This document shows, one piece after another, positions 1-7,969 of a stretch of DNA of 64,000 nt. The stretch is from Dechloromonas agitata is5 (lineage in GTDB: Bacteria > Pseudomonadota > Gammaproteobacteria > Burkholderiales > Rhodocyclaceae). A program made the position numbers and the translations under genes. Position 1 is the stretch's first letter; each line of letters opens with the position of its first letter. The notes beneath the pieces were generated by a model. The model made no database searches and was not told the origin of the DNA. It saw only the letters and a list, made by a program, of their open reading frames with translations. The stretch is taken from NCBI RefSeq assembly GCF_000519045.1, contig NZ_KI912532.1, positions 3,463,867 through 3,527,866 on the forward strand, read 5' to 3'.

Positions 1-390
1 GGCGACGAGATGGCCGAAATCAAGCGCCTGTTCACGCCGGAATTCCGCAACCGCCTGGATGCGACGATTTCCTTCGCGCCGCTCGACCACGAGATCATCC
101 TGCGCGTGGTCGACAAGTTCCTGATGCAACTGGAGGAACAGTTGCACGAGAAGAAGGTCGAGGCGCATTTCAGCGATGCCGTGAAGGAAATGCTCGCCGA
201 GAAGGGTTTTGATCCGCTGATGGGCGCCCGGCCGATGGCCCGCCTGATCCAGGACACCATCCGCTCCGCGCTGGCCGACGAACTGCTGTTCGGCAAGCTG
301 GCCAATGGCGGCAAGGTGACGGTGGATCTCGACAAGGAAGGCAAGATTCGGCTCGATTTCGAGGAAGAGAAGGCCGAAGCGACCGTCTGA
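1..390 (+). CDS. clpA: ClpA, C-terminal fragment (Clp protease ATP-binding subunit)
   Basis: This is the last 129 residues of the ATP-dependent Clp protease unfoldase ClpA; the gene starts upstream of the window. The frame is open from base 1, so the internal ATG at position 10 is not the start. The visible part is the end of the second AAA+ module and the small C-terminal domain. It shows the [11 protein letters not shown] segment with the sensor/arginine-finger region, and [11 protein letters not shown] followed by ELLFG, both typical of ClpA. ClpA forms hexamers that unfold substrates into ClpP; the N-end rule adaptor ClpS normally lies just upstream, outside this window. A strong terminator follows directly. 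Confidence 0.93.
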   Translation, partial: GDEMAEIKRLFTPEFRNRLDATISFAPLDHEIILRVVDKFLMQLEEQLHEKKVEAHFSDAVKEMLAEKGFDPLMGARPMARLIQDTIRSALADELLFGKLANGGKVTVDLDKEGKIRLDFEEEKAEATV

Positions 391-411
391 CGGATTGCCA
401 GAACCCCGGAA

Positions 412-438
412 AGCCGTGCAACATTGCACGGCTTTTTT
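412..438 (+). terminator. Rho-independent terminator of clpA
   Basis: Perfect 9-bp stem (AGCCGTGCA / TGCACGGCT) with a 4-nt loop, followed by six T. It lies 22 bases after the clpA stop. Confidence 0.9.
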
Positions 439-455
439 ATTTCGAGGATTCCGAC

Positions 456-947
456 ATGAGCTTCAAAACCCCCGACCTGTGCGATGCCTTCGAGGCCGAA
501 CTGGGCAAGACCGTCCGCGTCGTCGCCCCGATGTTCCAGCGCTATGGCGGCCGCACCAGCTTTTCCGGCCAGATCGTCACCCTCAAGCTGTTCGAGGACA
601 ACTCGCTGGTCCGCGAAGTCTTCGGCGAAAACGGCAAGGGCAAGGTGCTGGTCATCGACGGCGGTGGCTCGCTGCGCTGCGCGCTGGTCGGCGACCAGCT
701 GGCCATCCTGGCCAACAAGAACGGCTGGGAAGGCGTCGTGGTCTATGGCTGCATCCGTGACTCGGGCGACATCAACGGCATCGACATCGGCGTCCGGGCG
801 CTCAACACGCATCCGCAAAAAACGCTGAAGAAAGGTATCGGCGACAAGAACGTGGCCGTCACCTTCGGCGGCGTGACCTTCACCCCCGGCGAGTGGCTGT
901 ATGCCGATGAAGACGGTGTTCTCGTTGCCAGCAAGCCGCTGGTCTAA
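456..947 (+). CDS. rraA: RraA-family protein (RNase E inhibitor / HMG aldolase-like)
   Basis: A 163-residue protein of the RraA family, about the family's usual length. In E. coli RraA binds RNase E and inhibits mRNA decay; close relatives are divalent-metal class II 4-hydroxy-4-methyl-2-oxoglutarate / 4-carboxy-4-hydroxy-2-oxoadipate aldolases. The aldolase-type D-x20-R-D motif is present (D80, R101, D102), so an enzymatic role cannot be excluded. The start ATG has a GAGGA ribosome site 8 bases upstream. The gene is monocistronic between two terminators, so the sequence gives no pathway context. Family assignment is firm; the choice between regulator and aldolase is open. Confidence 0.88.
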   Translation: MSFKTPDLCDAFEAELGKTVRVVAPMFQRYGGRTSFSGQIVTLKLFEDNSLVREVFGENGKGKVLVIDGGGSLRCALVGDQLAILANKNGWEGVVVYGCIRDSGDINGIDIGVRALNTHPQKTLKKGIGDKNVAVTFGGVTFTPGEWLYADEDGVLVASKPLV

Positions 948-951
948 ATGA

Positions 952-976
952 AAAATCCGGGAAGCTCCCGGATTTT
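952..976. terminator. Bidirectional terminator between rraA and the MCP gene
   Basis: Perfect 11-bp inverted repeat (AAAATCCGGGA / TCCCGGATTTT) with a 3-nt loop. The A-run on one side and T-run on the other can serve the converging rraA and chemoreceptor genes. Confidence 0.85.
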
Positions 977-1015
977 CGTATCGCAACCCCGCACCAGGCG
1001 GGGCAGACGCAAGAC

Positions 1016-2812
1016 CTAGCCTTCCAGCAGGGCCGCGCTTTCGCAGCCGACCCGGATGGAGCCCCAGTGGCGACCACTGACCATGATCGGCATGTTGATT
1101 TCAGACAGGATTTCCCCAGTATCGCGCGCATAGGTCTGAACCAGCATCGGTAGCGTGTTCTTCGCTCCACGCTGGCCCGTCACATCATCCCAGATACGTC
1201 GCGTCCGGTTGCCGACCAGATCGTTTTCGTAGTTACCGGTCAGCGGCCGGGAATATTTCTGGTTGTGAATGGCGCCATAACCGCGGGTATCGATGATCAG
1301 CGCGTAAACGCCCCCCTTCAGGCTGCCCAGCGCTGTCTCCAGCAAGGGCTGCACCTTCTGCTCGAAGGCGCCCAGGTAGCTGACGTCGTATTTCTGTGGA
1401 TTGGTTCCCGGGAGGGGACGATAGTTCTGATCCCAGATGTTGGTGCCACCCGCCGCCAAACCAGCCAGGCAATCCTGGATCGCATCCCGGAAACGACGTG
1501 CCTGATCGACGTTGTAGTCAAATGCCCCGCGACCGATCTTGAACCGCGAAACCAGTTCCTGGACGCTTTCGGTCGCCTGGCTCAAGGTTTGTGTCGATTG
1601 CTCCGACGAACGCATGCTGCCGGCGACCTCGTTCGACAGGTCATGCACCTGCGTCACCGCCTCATGCACCTGGCCGTTGGTCGCCGTCAGCTGCTCCATG
1701 GCAGCGGCGATCTGGTTCAACTGGTCGCCGGTCCGCTCGAAGTCGCCGACCATGCGTTGGAACTCGCCGGAGGAACGCTCGACCACCTCCCGCGTCTGGC
1801 GGATATCATGATTGATGTGCTCATTCTCGGTCTGCGTCTCGCGCACCAGGGCGATCATGCTGCCGATGTTGTCGCTGATCTCCTGCGTCGCGACATTGAC
1901 CCGCTCAGCCAGCTTGCGCACTTCGTCGGCCACCACCGCGAAACCGCGACCCATTTCACCGGCCCGCGCCGCCTCGATCGCCGCATTGAGCGCCAGCAGG
2001 TTGGTCTGGTCGGCAATGTCCTTGATCAGGCCGGCAATCTGCCGGATGCTGTCGGAGCGCTGCGCCAGATGGTCGACCGTGCTGTTGAAGGAACCCAGCT
2101 TGTCGCTGACCATCACCACCTTGGTGACGATGTCGTGCATTTCATTGAGCGAAGCCCGTGCCGTCGCCAGGTTGGCGTCGGTCGAATGGGAAATCATTTC
2201 CGTCGAGTTCGACACCTCATGGATGGCCTGGATCGCCTCACTGCTCGCGCCGAACACGGCACCGGCGATCTCGCCCTGTTTGCCGGCCCGATCCGCCGTC
2301 AGCGCAACAGTCTTCTTGACCACGACCGCTTCGCGGGCGATGTTGACGCTCATCTTGCGCACCTCGCTGATGATCTCGCGCATCTTTTCGGCAAAGCGGT
2401 TGTAGGACTCCGCCAGGGTGCGCAGCTCATCATGCGTAATGGTCGGCAGGTTGCGCGAGAAATCGCCTTCGCCGCGCCCGATTTCGTCGAAGATGGTCGA
2501 AATCAGGCGGACCGGGCGCAGGATCAGAAAGCGGATGTACGCAATCTGCAGGATGTTCCAGGCCAGGGCCACGACGGTCAGGCCGATCATCAGCGTCAGG
2601 CCGCTGTCCAGGCTGGCCGAAATCCGTTGCAGGCTCTCGGCGCTGGCACCGGAGCGACGCAGTTCCTCGCCGATCAGCCCCTTCTGGTGGAAATAGATCG
2701 CCAGGTAGCCGACATCAATAAAGAAGAGCAAAAGGAAGCTCATCAGCTTCTTGGTTAACGAGTTCCAGAAGGTCCGCTCGTTCCAATCGTACAACTGTCG
2801 CAAAAATTCCAT
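1016..2812 (-). CDS. Methyl-accepting chemotaxis protein with C-terminal sensor-like domain
   Basis: Chemoreceptor of 598 residues. Two membrane segments (about 20-40 and 70-93) enclose only a ~30-residue periplasmic loop. HAMP follows, then the MCP signalling domain, whose hairpin tip has the conserved EAARAG...[12 protein letters not shown] near residue 280. About 150 residues follow the signalling domain (from ~440). They contain [19 protein letters not shown], a [19 protein letters not shown] stretch and HWGSIRVG, which look like a Cache/PAS-type fold. Sensing may therefore be cytoplasmic and C-terminal rather than periplasmic. I chose the ATG at 2812 over an in-frame TTG at 2833; neither has a strong ribosome site. 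There are no che genes nearby, so it presumably joins a distant array. Ligand unknown. Confidence 0.88.
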   Translation of the reverse strand: MEFLRQLYDWNERTFWNSLTKKLMSFLLLFFIDVGYLAIYFHQKGLIGEELRRSGASAESLQRISASLDSGLTLMIGLTVVALAWNILQIAYIRFLILRPVRLISTIFDEIGRGEGDFSRNLPTITHDELRTLAESYNRFAEKMREIISEVRKMSVNIAREAVVVKKTVALTADRAGKQGEIAGAVFGASSEAIQAIHEVSNSTEMISHSTDANLATARASLNEMHDIVTKVVMVSDKLGSFNSTVDHLAQRSDSIRQIAGLIKDIADQTNLLALNAAIEAARAGEMGRGFAVVADEVRKLAERVNVATQEISDNIGSMIALVRETQTENEHINHDIRQTREVVERSSGEFQRMVGDFERTGDQLNQIAAAMEQLTATNGQVHEAVTQVHDLSNEVAGSMRSSEQSTQTLSQATESVQELVSRFKIGRGAFDYNVDQARRFRDAIQDCLAGLAAGGTNIWDQNYRPLPGTNPQKYDVSYLGAFEQKVQPLLETALGSLKGGVYALIIDTRGYGAIHNQKYSRPLTGNYENDLVGNRTRRIWDDVTGQRGAKNTLPMLVQTYARDTGEILSEINMPIMVSGRHWGSIRVGCESAALLEG

Positions 2813-3135
2813 GACAACACCGTCGAAATTCAAAATTTGGTCGATTCAACACCCGTTCACCAGTCACGTCAAGCCAAGAAAATGATGCGCCATGCGGTAT
2901 GAATACCCATCCCGACCAATCAGATGCTGCATTGCATTTCACTTTGGCAAACCAGATTTCGCATCATGAAAAATTGCAAACAACACTCTGTTTTAATTTA
3001 AGAAAATATTGTCTTATGTCTTATATAAGACTATTGCTGCTGCGCAAAAAAAATCCTATACTTCGCCATCGACCTTGCAGCAGCCTGATTCGGTGCAAGG
3101 CCGTCCCCCCAAACCAATTCAACTGAGGAATTCAC
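2813..3135. other. AT-rich intergenic region upstream of aceA
   Basis: About 320 bases with no gene, noticeably more AT-rich than its surroundings. It holds the divergent start regions of the chemoreceptor and aceA. The recognisable elements are a GTCTTAT direct/inverted repeat cluster (3011-3031), a sigma70-like promoter (3034-3062) and the aceA ribosome site TGAGGAA at 3124-3130. I see nothing interpretable in the left two thirds. Confidence 0.6.
3018..3062 (+). promoter_or_regulatory. aceA promoter with palindromic operator
   Basis: A perfect 14-bp palindrome GTCTTATATAAGAC (3018-3031) lies immediately upstream of a sigma70-like promoter, TTGCTG (3034-3039), 17-bp spacer, TATACT (3057-3062). 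An additional GTCTTAT copy at 3011-3017 makes a three-half-site cluster. The same GTCTT-N4-AAGAC arrangement occurs at the aceB promoter, which suggests one shared regulator of the glyoxylate shunt. The regulator is unidentified; palindromes of this shape would suit a GntR-type or similar dimeric repressor, which is inference. Confidence 0.65.
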
Positions 3136-4446
3136 ATGAGCACTCGCGAACAGCAAATCGCCGCCCTCGAAAAAGACTGGGCTGAAAACCCCCGCTGGAA
3201 GCTCGTCAAGCGCGGTTACTCCGCTGCTGACGTCGTCCGTCTGCGCGGCTCCCTCCAGCCGGAATACACCCTGGCCCAGCGTGGCGCCAAGATCCTCTGG
3301 GAAAAGGTTAACGGCGGTGCCAAGAAGGGTTATGTGAATGCTTTTGGCGCGATCACCGCTGGTCAGGCCATGCAGCAGGCCAAGGCTGGCCTGGAAGCCG
3401 TGTATCTGTCCGGCTGGCAAGTTGCTGCTGACGGCAACACCTCCGAGACCATGTACCCGGACCAGTCGCTGTATGCCTACGACTCCGTGCCGACCATGGT
3501 TCGCCGCATCAACAACACCTTCAAGCGCGCTGACGAAATCCAGTGGTCGCGTGGCATCAACCCGGGCGACGAAGGCTTCATCGACTACTTCCTGCCGATC
3601 GTTGCTGACGCTGAAGCCGGTTTCGGTGGCGTTCTGAACGCTTTCGAACTGATGAAGAACATGATCGCCGCTGGTGCTGCCGGTGTTCACTTCGAAGACC
3701 AGCTGGCTGCTGCCAAGAAGTGCGGCCACATGGGTGGCAAGGTTCTGGTTCCGACCCGTGAAGCCATCGAAAAGCTGATCTCCGCTCGTTTCGCCGCTGA
3801 CGTCATGGGCGTTCCGACCCTGATCCTGGCCCGTACCGATGCTGAAGCCGCCAACCTGATCACCTCCGACTACGACGAGAACGACAAGCCGTTCCTGACC
3901 GGCGAGCGTACCCAGGAAGGCTTCTACCGCGTCAAGAACGGTCTGGAGCAGTCCATCTCCCGCGGCGTTGCCTACGCCCCGTACGCCGACCTCGTCTGGT
4001 GCGAAACCGGCGTGCCGGATATCGGCTTCGCCCGTGAATTCGCCCAAGCCATCCAGGCCGCCTGCCCGGGCAAGCTGCTGTCCTACAACTGCTCGCCGTC
4101 CTTCAACTGGAAGAAGAACCTGTCTGATTCCCAGATCGCTTCCTTCCAGGAAGAACTGTCGGCACTGGGCTACAAGTACCAGTTCATCACCCTGGCCGGT
4201 ATCCACGTCAACTGGTACAACACCTTCCAGTTCGCCCACGCTTACGCCCGCGGCGAAGGCATGAAGCACTACGTCGACATGGTTCAGGAACCGGAATTCG
4301 CCGCTCGCGAAAAGGGTTACACCTTCGTTTCGCACCAGCAGGAAGTCGGTACCGGTTACTTCGACGAAGTCACCACCGTCATCCAGGGTGGTTCCTCCTC
4401 CGTCAAGGCCCTCACCGGCTCGACCGAAGAAGAGCAGTTCCACTAA
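3136..4446 (+). CDS. aceA: Isocitrate lyase
   Basis: Cleaves isocitrate to succinate and glyoxylate, the first step of the glyoxylate shunt needed for growth on acetate or fatty acids. At 436 residues it matches the E. coli enzyme (434). The catalytic KKCGHMGGK loop is intact with the nucleophilic Cys at residue 196. TSE-like SWQVAADGN and the C-terminal [15 protein letters not shown] segment are also present. The ATG is preceded by TGAGGAA at ideal spacing. It has its own promoter with a palindromic operator and tandem terminators, so it is monocistronic. The malate synthase gene lies about 1.6 kb downstream with a matching operator. The codon choice looks optimised, suggesting high expression. 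Confidence 0.98.
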   Translation: MSTREQQIAALEKDWAENPRWKLVKRGYSAADVVRLRGSLQPEYTLAQRGAKILWEKVNGGAKKGYVNAFGAITAGQAMQQAKAGLEAVYLSGWQVAADGNTSETMYPDQSLYAYDSVPTMVRRINNTFKRADEIQWSRGINPGDEGFIDYFLPIVADAEAGFGGVLNAFELMKNMIAAGAAGVHFEDQLAAAKKCGHMGGKVLVPTREAIEKLISARFAADVMGVPTLILARTDAEAANLITSDYDENDKPFLTGERTQEGFYRVKNGLEQSISRGVAYAPYADLVWCETGVPDIGFAREFAQAIQAACPGKLLSYNCSPSFNWKKNLSDSQIASFQEELSALGYKYQFITLAGIHVNWYNTFQFAHAYARGEGMKHYVDMVQEPEFAAREKGYTFVSHQQEVGTGYFDEVTTVIQGGSSSVKALTGSTEEEQFH

Positions 4447-4461
4447 GCACAGATCAGGATC

Positions 4462-4482
4462 GCCACGTCATCACGTGGCTTT
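4462..4482 (+). terminator. First hairpin after aceA
   Basis: GCCACGT / ACGTGGC 7-bp stem with a CATC loop and only three T; a weak terminator or a 3' stabilising hairpin ahead of the second one. Confidence 0.5.
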
Positions 4483-4489
4483 CTCAAAG

Positions 4490-4517
4490 GCCCGCCCTCA
4501 AAAGGGGTGGGCTTTTT
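4490..4517 (+). terminator. Second, stronger aceA terminator
   Basis: GCCCGCCC ... GGGGTGGGC stem with an A-rich loop and one G-T pair, followed by five T. Confidence 0.8.
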
Positions 4518-4714
4518 ACTTTCGAAAGTCATGTATTCGGATTTCGCTGCTCATTTGGGGCGCTGTAATCCGTACCTTGTGGGCAGGCCTGCGCTAGTCC
4601 CGCAAGAGCATCACTTCAGCGCGCAAAACGCCGCTGCAGCGGTACGCAAAAAATATCCGGCCGGATGCGGCGCACCGTCGCGCGCTTCCGCATTCGATCC
4701 GACCCGGCCGCCAT

Positions 4715-5068
4715 TCAAACTGAGGGACGCGACCACATCCAGAGCACGACGCAAACCCCGATACCGGCCGGTACGTAGCGCCAGACATCCGGCAGTGCGA
4801 ACCAGCCGCCCACGGCACTGATTGCCAGCAGCACCGCGGCGGCCTGCTTGGCGACGCGCGGGATGGCGCCATGGTCGCGCCAGGCACGAATGGCCGGACC
4901 CGCGCTGGGGTGGGCTAACAATTTTTCTTCCCATTCCGGATGCGAACGGGCGAAGAACCAGGCAGCAAGGATCAGGAAGGGGGTTGTCGGCAAAAGCGGC
5001 AGGAAGGCACCGACCACACCGAGGACGACTGATACGGCGCCAAGCGCACGGTAGACGGGCGTTTTCAT
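4715..5068 (-). CDS. DUF454 (YbaN-like) inner membrane protein
   Basis: Small membrane protein of 117 residues of the DUF454/YbaN family; function in the cell is unknown. The N-terminal half holds a hydrophobic helical hairpin with the family signature LGVVGAFLPLLPTTPFLILA, then a charged loop (FARSHPEWEEKLLAHP). Two more hydrophobic stretches follow in the last 50 residues. The start ATG at 5068 overlaps the stop of the upstream LysR gene in an ATGA arrangement, so it is translationally coupled to it. A longer in-frame reading upstream of this ATG is a shadow of the LysR gene. The role relative to the LysR regulator is not evident. Confidence 0.8.
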   Translation of the reverse strand: MKTPVYRALGAVSVVLGVVGAFLPLLPTTPFLILAAWFFARSHPEWEEKLLAHPSAGPAIRAWRDHGAIPRVAKQAAAVLLAISAVGGWFALPDVWRYVPAGIGVCVVLWMWSRPSV

Positions 5069-5970
5069 CAGCGTAGCTCCCAGTAGCTGGGGCGACTGTA
5101 ATTGTCCTTGAGCAGGTCGATGAACAAGCGCACCCGCAACGGCAGGTGGCGGCGCTGCGGAAAGACAGCGTAAATGCCCATGGGCGGGGCCTGCCAGGCG
5201 TCGAGCACCGAGGTCAGACGACCTTCCTTGAGATCGCGGCCGACTTCCCACAGCGAGCGCCAGGCCAGACCACGCCCGGCCAGCGCCCACTCGTGCAACA
5301 CGGCGCCGTCGTTGCACTCGAAAGTACCGCCGACCTTGATGGTGTCGACCTCGCCGCTTTCCGGGTGGCGAAACACCCAGCCGCGTTGCTGGCCGAGCGA
5401 CAGGCAGTTGTGCCGGGCCAGATCATCCGGCGTGCGCGGCACGCCATGCGCGACCAGATAGGCCGGGCTGGCCACTACCATGCGCCGCATTTCGCCGAGA
5501 CGCACGCTGATCAGGCTGGAATCGGTCAATTCGCCGATGCGGATGGCGCAATCGATGTTTTCGTTGATCAGGTCGACCAGGCGGTCGCTCAGGTTCAGAT
5601 TGACCCGCACCTCGGGGTTGGCCTGCATGAAATCGCCGACCAGTGGCGCGACATGCTGTCGACCGAAACCAGCCGGGGCCGACACCTTGAGGTAGCCGCT
5701 GGCTTGCACGCCACCCAGCGAGACGGCCGCCTCGGCATTGGCCAGATCATTGAGTAGCTTCTGGCAATCTTCGAGAAAGGCCTGCCCCTCGAAGGTCAGC
5801 GTCAGCTTGCGCGTCGTGCGCAGCAGCAGCCGGACACCGAGGCGACTTTCCAGCGCATCGATGCGCCGCCCGATGATGGCCGGCGTGACGCCTTCAACCC
5901 GGGCGGCGGCCGACAAACTTCCCCGAGTTGCGACGCTGGCAAAGGCTTCGATCTGCTTGAGGCGATCCAT
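5068..5970 (-). CDS. LysR-family transcriptional regulator
   Basis: 300-residue LysR-type regulator with an N-terminal winged helix-turn-helix (about residues 3-60, FASVATRGSLSAAARVEGVTPAIIGRRIDALE) and a periplasmic-binding-like effector domain (about 90-290). The effector part resembles the DmlR/CrgA-like subgroup. The gene is divergent from aceB, with about 110 bases between starts. Such placement is typical for a LysR protein controlling its divergent neighbour, so aceB and possibly aceA are candidate targets. The palindrome at the aceB promoter could be its site, but it is also at aceA, far from this gene. Effector unknown. Confidence 0.9.
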   Translation of the reverse strand: MDRLKQIEAFASVATRGSLSAAARVEGVTPAIIGRRIDALESRLGVRLLLRTTRKLTLTFEGQAFLEDCQKLLNDLANAEAAVSLGGVQASGYLKVSAPAGFGRQHVAPLVGDFMQANPEVRVNLNLSDRLVDLINENIDCAIRIGELTDSSLISVRLGEMRRMVVASPAYLVAHGVPRTPDDLARHNCLSLGQQRGWVFRHPESGEVDTIKVGGTFECNDGAVLHEWALAGRGLAWRSLWEVGRDLKEGRLTSVLDAWQAPPMGIYAVFPQRRHLPLRVRLFIDLLKDNYSRPSYWELR

Positions 5971-6013
5971 TTGATACCCAAAGTAAAAGATGAAGTGATT
6001 CTAGACGCCTTTC

Positions 6014-6038
6014 AAGTCTTATAGAAGACTTCTAGAAT
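6014..6038 (+). promoter_or_regulatory. aceB operator palindrome overlapping the promoter
   Basis: An 18-bp element AAGTCTTATAGAAGACTT has perfect 7-bp arms around ATAG. It is followed at once by a plausible -10 box TAGAAT (6033-6038) with a poor -35 (TTTCAA, 6010-6015). The core GTCTT-N4-AAGAC is the same as in the aceA promoter. A factor bound here would cover the -35/-10 spacer, consistent with repression. Confidence 0.6.
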
Positions 6039-6084
6039 CCATCCCATCGCCGTATTCCAAACCATCCTTTCTCAGGAGATCCGC

Positions 6085-7683
6085 ATGGCCCTCAACCTGC
6101 CCGCCGGTATGCAAATTACCGCCCCCGTGAAGCCCGAATGGGAATCCATCCTCACCACCGAGGCACTGGAATTCGTCGCCAAGCTGCACCGCGCCTTCGA
6201 AGGCCGTCGCCAGGAACTGCTGAAGGCCCGCGTCGAGCGCCAGGCCCGCATCGATGCCGGCGAAATGCCCGACTTCCTGCCGGAAACCAAGCACATCCGC
6301 GAAGGCGACTGGAAGGTTGCCCCGATCCCGGCCGCCCTGCAATGCCGCCGCGTCGAAATCACCGGCCCGGTCGAAGCCAAGATGATCATCAACGCCTTCA
6401 ACTCGGGCGCTGACTCCTACATGACCGACTTCGAGGATTCCAACAGCCCGAACTGGGAAAACCAGATCCAGGGCCAGGTGAACCTGTACAAGGCCATCCG
6501 CCGCGAACTGTCGTTCAAGAACGAAGCCGGCAAGGAATACAAGCTGAACGACAAGATCGCCACCCTGCAGATCCGTCCGCGTGGCTGGCACCTCGACGAG
6601 AAGCACGTGCTGGTCGACGGTCAGCGCGTTTCCGGCGGCCTGTTCGACTTCGGCCTGGTCTTCTTCCACAACGCCAAGGAACAGATCGCTCGCGGCGCTG
6701 GCCCGTTCTACTACCTGCCGAAGATGGAAAGCCACCTCGAAGCCCGTCTGTGGAACGACGCCTTCGTCATGGCTCAGGATCACTGCGGCATTCCGCAAGG
6801 CACCATCAAGGCCACCGTGCTGGTCGAAACCATCCTCGCCACCTTCGAGATGGAAGAAATCCTGTACGAACTGCGCAACCACTCCGCCGGCCTGAACGCC
6901 GGTCGCTGGGACTACATCTTCTCCTGCATCAAGAAGTTCAAGAAGAACAAGGACTTCTGCCTGGCCCAGCGCGGCGCCATCACCATGGAAGTGCCCTTCA
7001 TGCGCGGCTACGCCCTGGCCCTCGTCCAGGCTTGCCACAAGCGCGGCGCCCCGGCCATGGGCGGTATGTCGGCCCTGATCCCGATCAAGAATGACCCGGT
7101 CGCCAACGAAAAGGCCCTGGCCGGCATCCGCCACGACAAGACCCGCGACGCCAACGACGGCTTCGACGGCGGCTGGGTGGCTCACCCGGGCCTGGTGCCC
7201 ATCGCCATGGAAGAATTCGTCAAGGTGCTCGGCGACAAGCCGAACCAGTTCGAGAAGCAGGTTGAAGGCAAGTTCGGCCCGGAACAGTGGCTCGACTTCC
7301 GCCCGACCACCCCGATCACCGAAGCCGGCCTGCGCAACAACATCAACGTCGGTATCCACTACCTCGGTTCCTGGCTGGCCGGCAACGGCTGCGTGCCCAT
7401 CCACAACCTGATGGAAGATGCCGCCACCGCCGAAATCTCCCGCTCGCAAGTGTGGCAGTGGGTGGTTTCACCGAAGGGCATCCTCGACGACGGCCGCAAG
7501 GTCACCGTTGAAATGGTCCGCCCGATGATCGCCGAAGAACTGGCCAAGGTGAAGGCCACCGTCACCGCTCAGGGCGAAGACACCGCCACCTACGACCAGG
7601 CCGCCGAAATCTTCGACCGCATGTCGCTGACCCCGGATTACCCGGAGTTCCTGACGCTGCCGCTGTACGAAGCCATGGCCTAA
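6085..7683 (+). CDS. aceB: Malate synthase A
   Basis: Condenses glyoxylate with acetyl-CoA to malate, the second glyoxylate-shunt step. At 532 residues it has the length of the A isoform (E. coli 533), not the ~720-residue G isoform. Seen are TDFEDSNSP, the RPRGWH segment with the glyoxylate-stabilising Arg, the VLVETILATFEMEEIL metal-binding region, GRWDYIFS, and GGWVAHPGL. The start has CAGGAGAT upstream. A strong terminator follows, so it is probably monocistronic. It shares a palindromic operator with aceA. The LysR gene is divergent from it. Confidence 0.97.
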   Translation: MALNLPAGMQITAPVKPEWESILTTEALEFVAKLHRAFEGRRQELLKARVERQARIDAGEMPDFLPETKHIREGDWKVAPIPAALQCRRVEITGPVEAKMIINAFNSGADSYMTDFEDSNSPNWENQIQGQVNLYKAIRRELSFKNEAGKEYKLNDKIATLQIRPRGWHLDEKHVLVDGQRVSGGLFDFGLVFFHNAKEQIARGAGPFYYLPKMESHLEARLWNDAFVMAQDHCGIPQGTIKATVLVETILATFEMEEILYELRNHSAGLNAGRWDYIFSCIKKFKKNKDFCLAQRGAITMEVPFMRGYALALVQACHKRGAPAMGGMSALIPIKNDPVANEKALAGIRHDKTRDANDGFDGGWVAHPGLVPIAMEEFVKVLGDKPNQFEKQVEGKFGPEQWLDFRPTTPITEAGLRNNINVGIHYLGSWLAGNGCVPIHNLMEDAATAEISRSQVWQWVVSPKGILDDGRKVTVEMVRPMIAEELAKVKATVTAQGEDTATYDQAAEIFDRMSLTPDYPEFLTLPLYEAMA

Positions 7684-7712
7684 AGCAACAACAAGGGTAG
7701 AGAGAGACAGGA

Positions 7713-7739
7713 GCGCCGGGGAGACCCGGCGCTTTTTTT
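7713..7739 (+). terminator. aceB terminator
   Basis: Perfect 8-bp stem GCGCCGGG / CCCGGCGC with a GAGA tetraloop and seven T. Confidence 0.95.
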
Positions 7740-7751
7740 GTCTCTGCGCCG

Positions 7752-7892
7752 TCAGCTGTGCAGCCGCAGACTCAATTCATCGACCGCTTCGGCCCAGTCG
7801 TCGTTTTCCCGCCATTCATCGCGCAGGAATGCGGCCTGGCCAGGCTGTGATGATGGAAATCCATGATTGCGCTCGTGGTTCGGTAACGACAA
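7752..7892 (-). CDS. Possible unrecognised small ORF or gene remnant
   Basis: A minus-strand frame ending in TGA at 7754-7752 encodes ...PGQAAFLRDEWRENDDWAEAV followed by DELSLRLHS. The only plausible start is a TTG at 7892, giving 46 residues, with AGAAGG about 7 bases upstream. The frame is open back to a stop at 7925-7923. Third positions are strongly G/C, as in the real genes here, and the C-terminal half is acidic and Trp-rich, which looks coded rather than random. No family is recognised. It could be a small protein with a weak start or the 3' remnant of a decayed gene. It converges on the aceB terminator. Confidence 0.3.
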   Translation of the reverse strand: MSLPNHERNHGFPSSQPGQAAFLRDEWRENDDWAEAVDELSLRLHS

Positions 7893-7969
7893 GCTGCGAC
7901 CTTCTGCCTGGTAGACGTTATGTCACCGCGCGTTACCGGCCTTTACCCCTTACCTGTCAGCCCTGATCC

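Noticed and set aside
3031..4443. 470-codon minus-strand frame over aceA, and similar long antisense frames over aceB (6019-7449), the first MCP (1265-2758), the Cache kinase (13368-15617) and icd/acyltransferase (25482-27932)
   Set aside because: All lie exactly opposite genes with diagnostic motifs and have low-complexity His/Gly/Arg-rich translations typical of antisense shadows.
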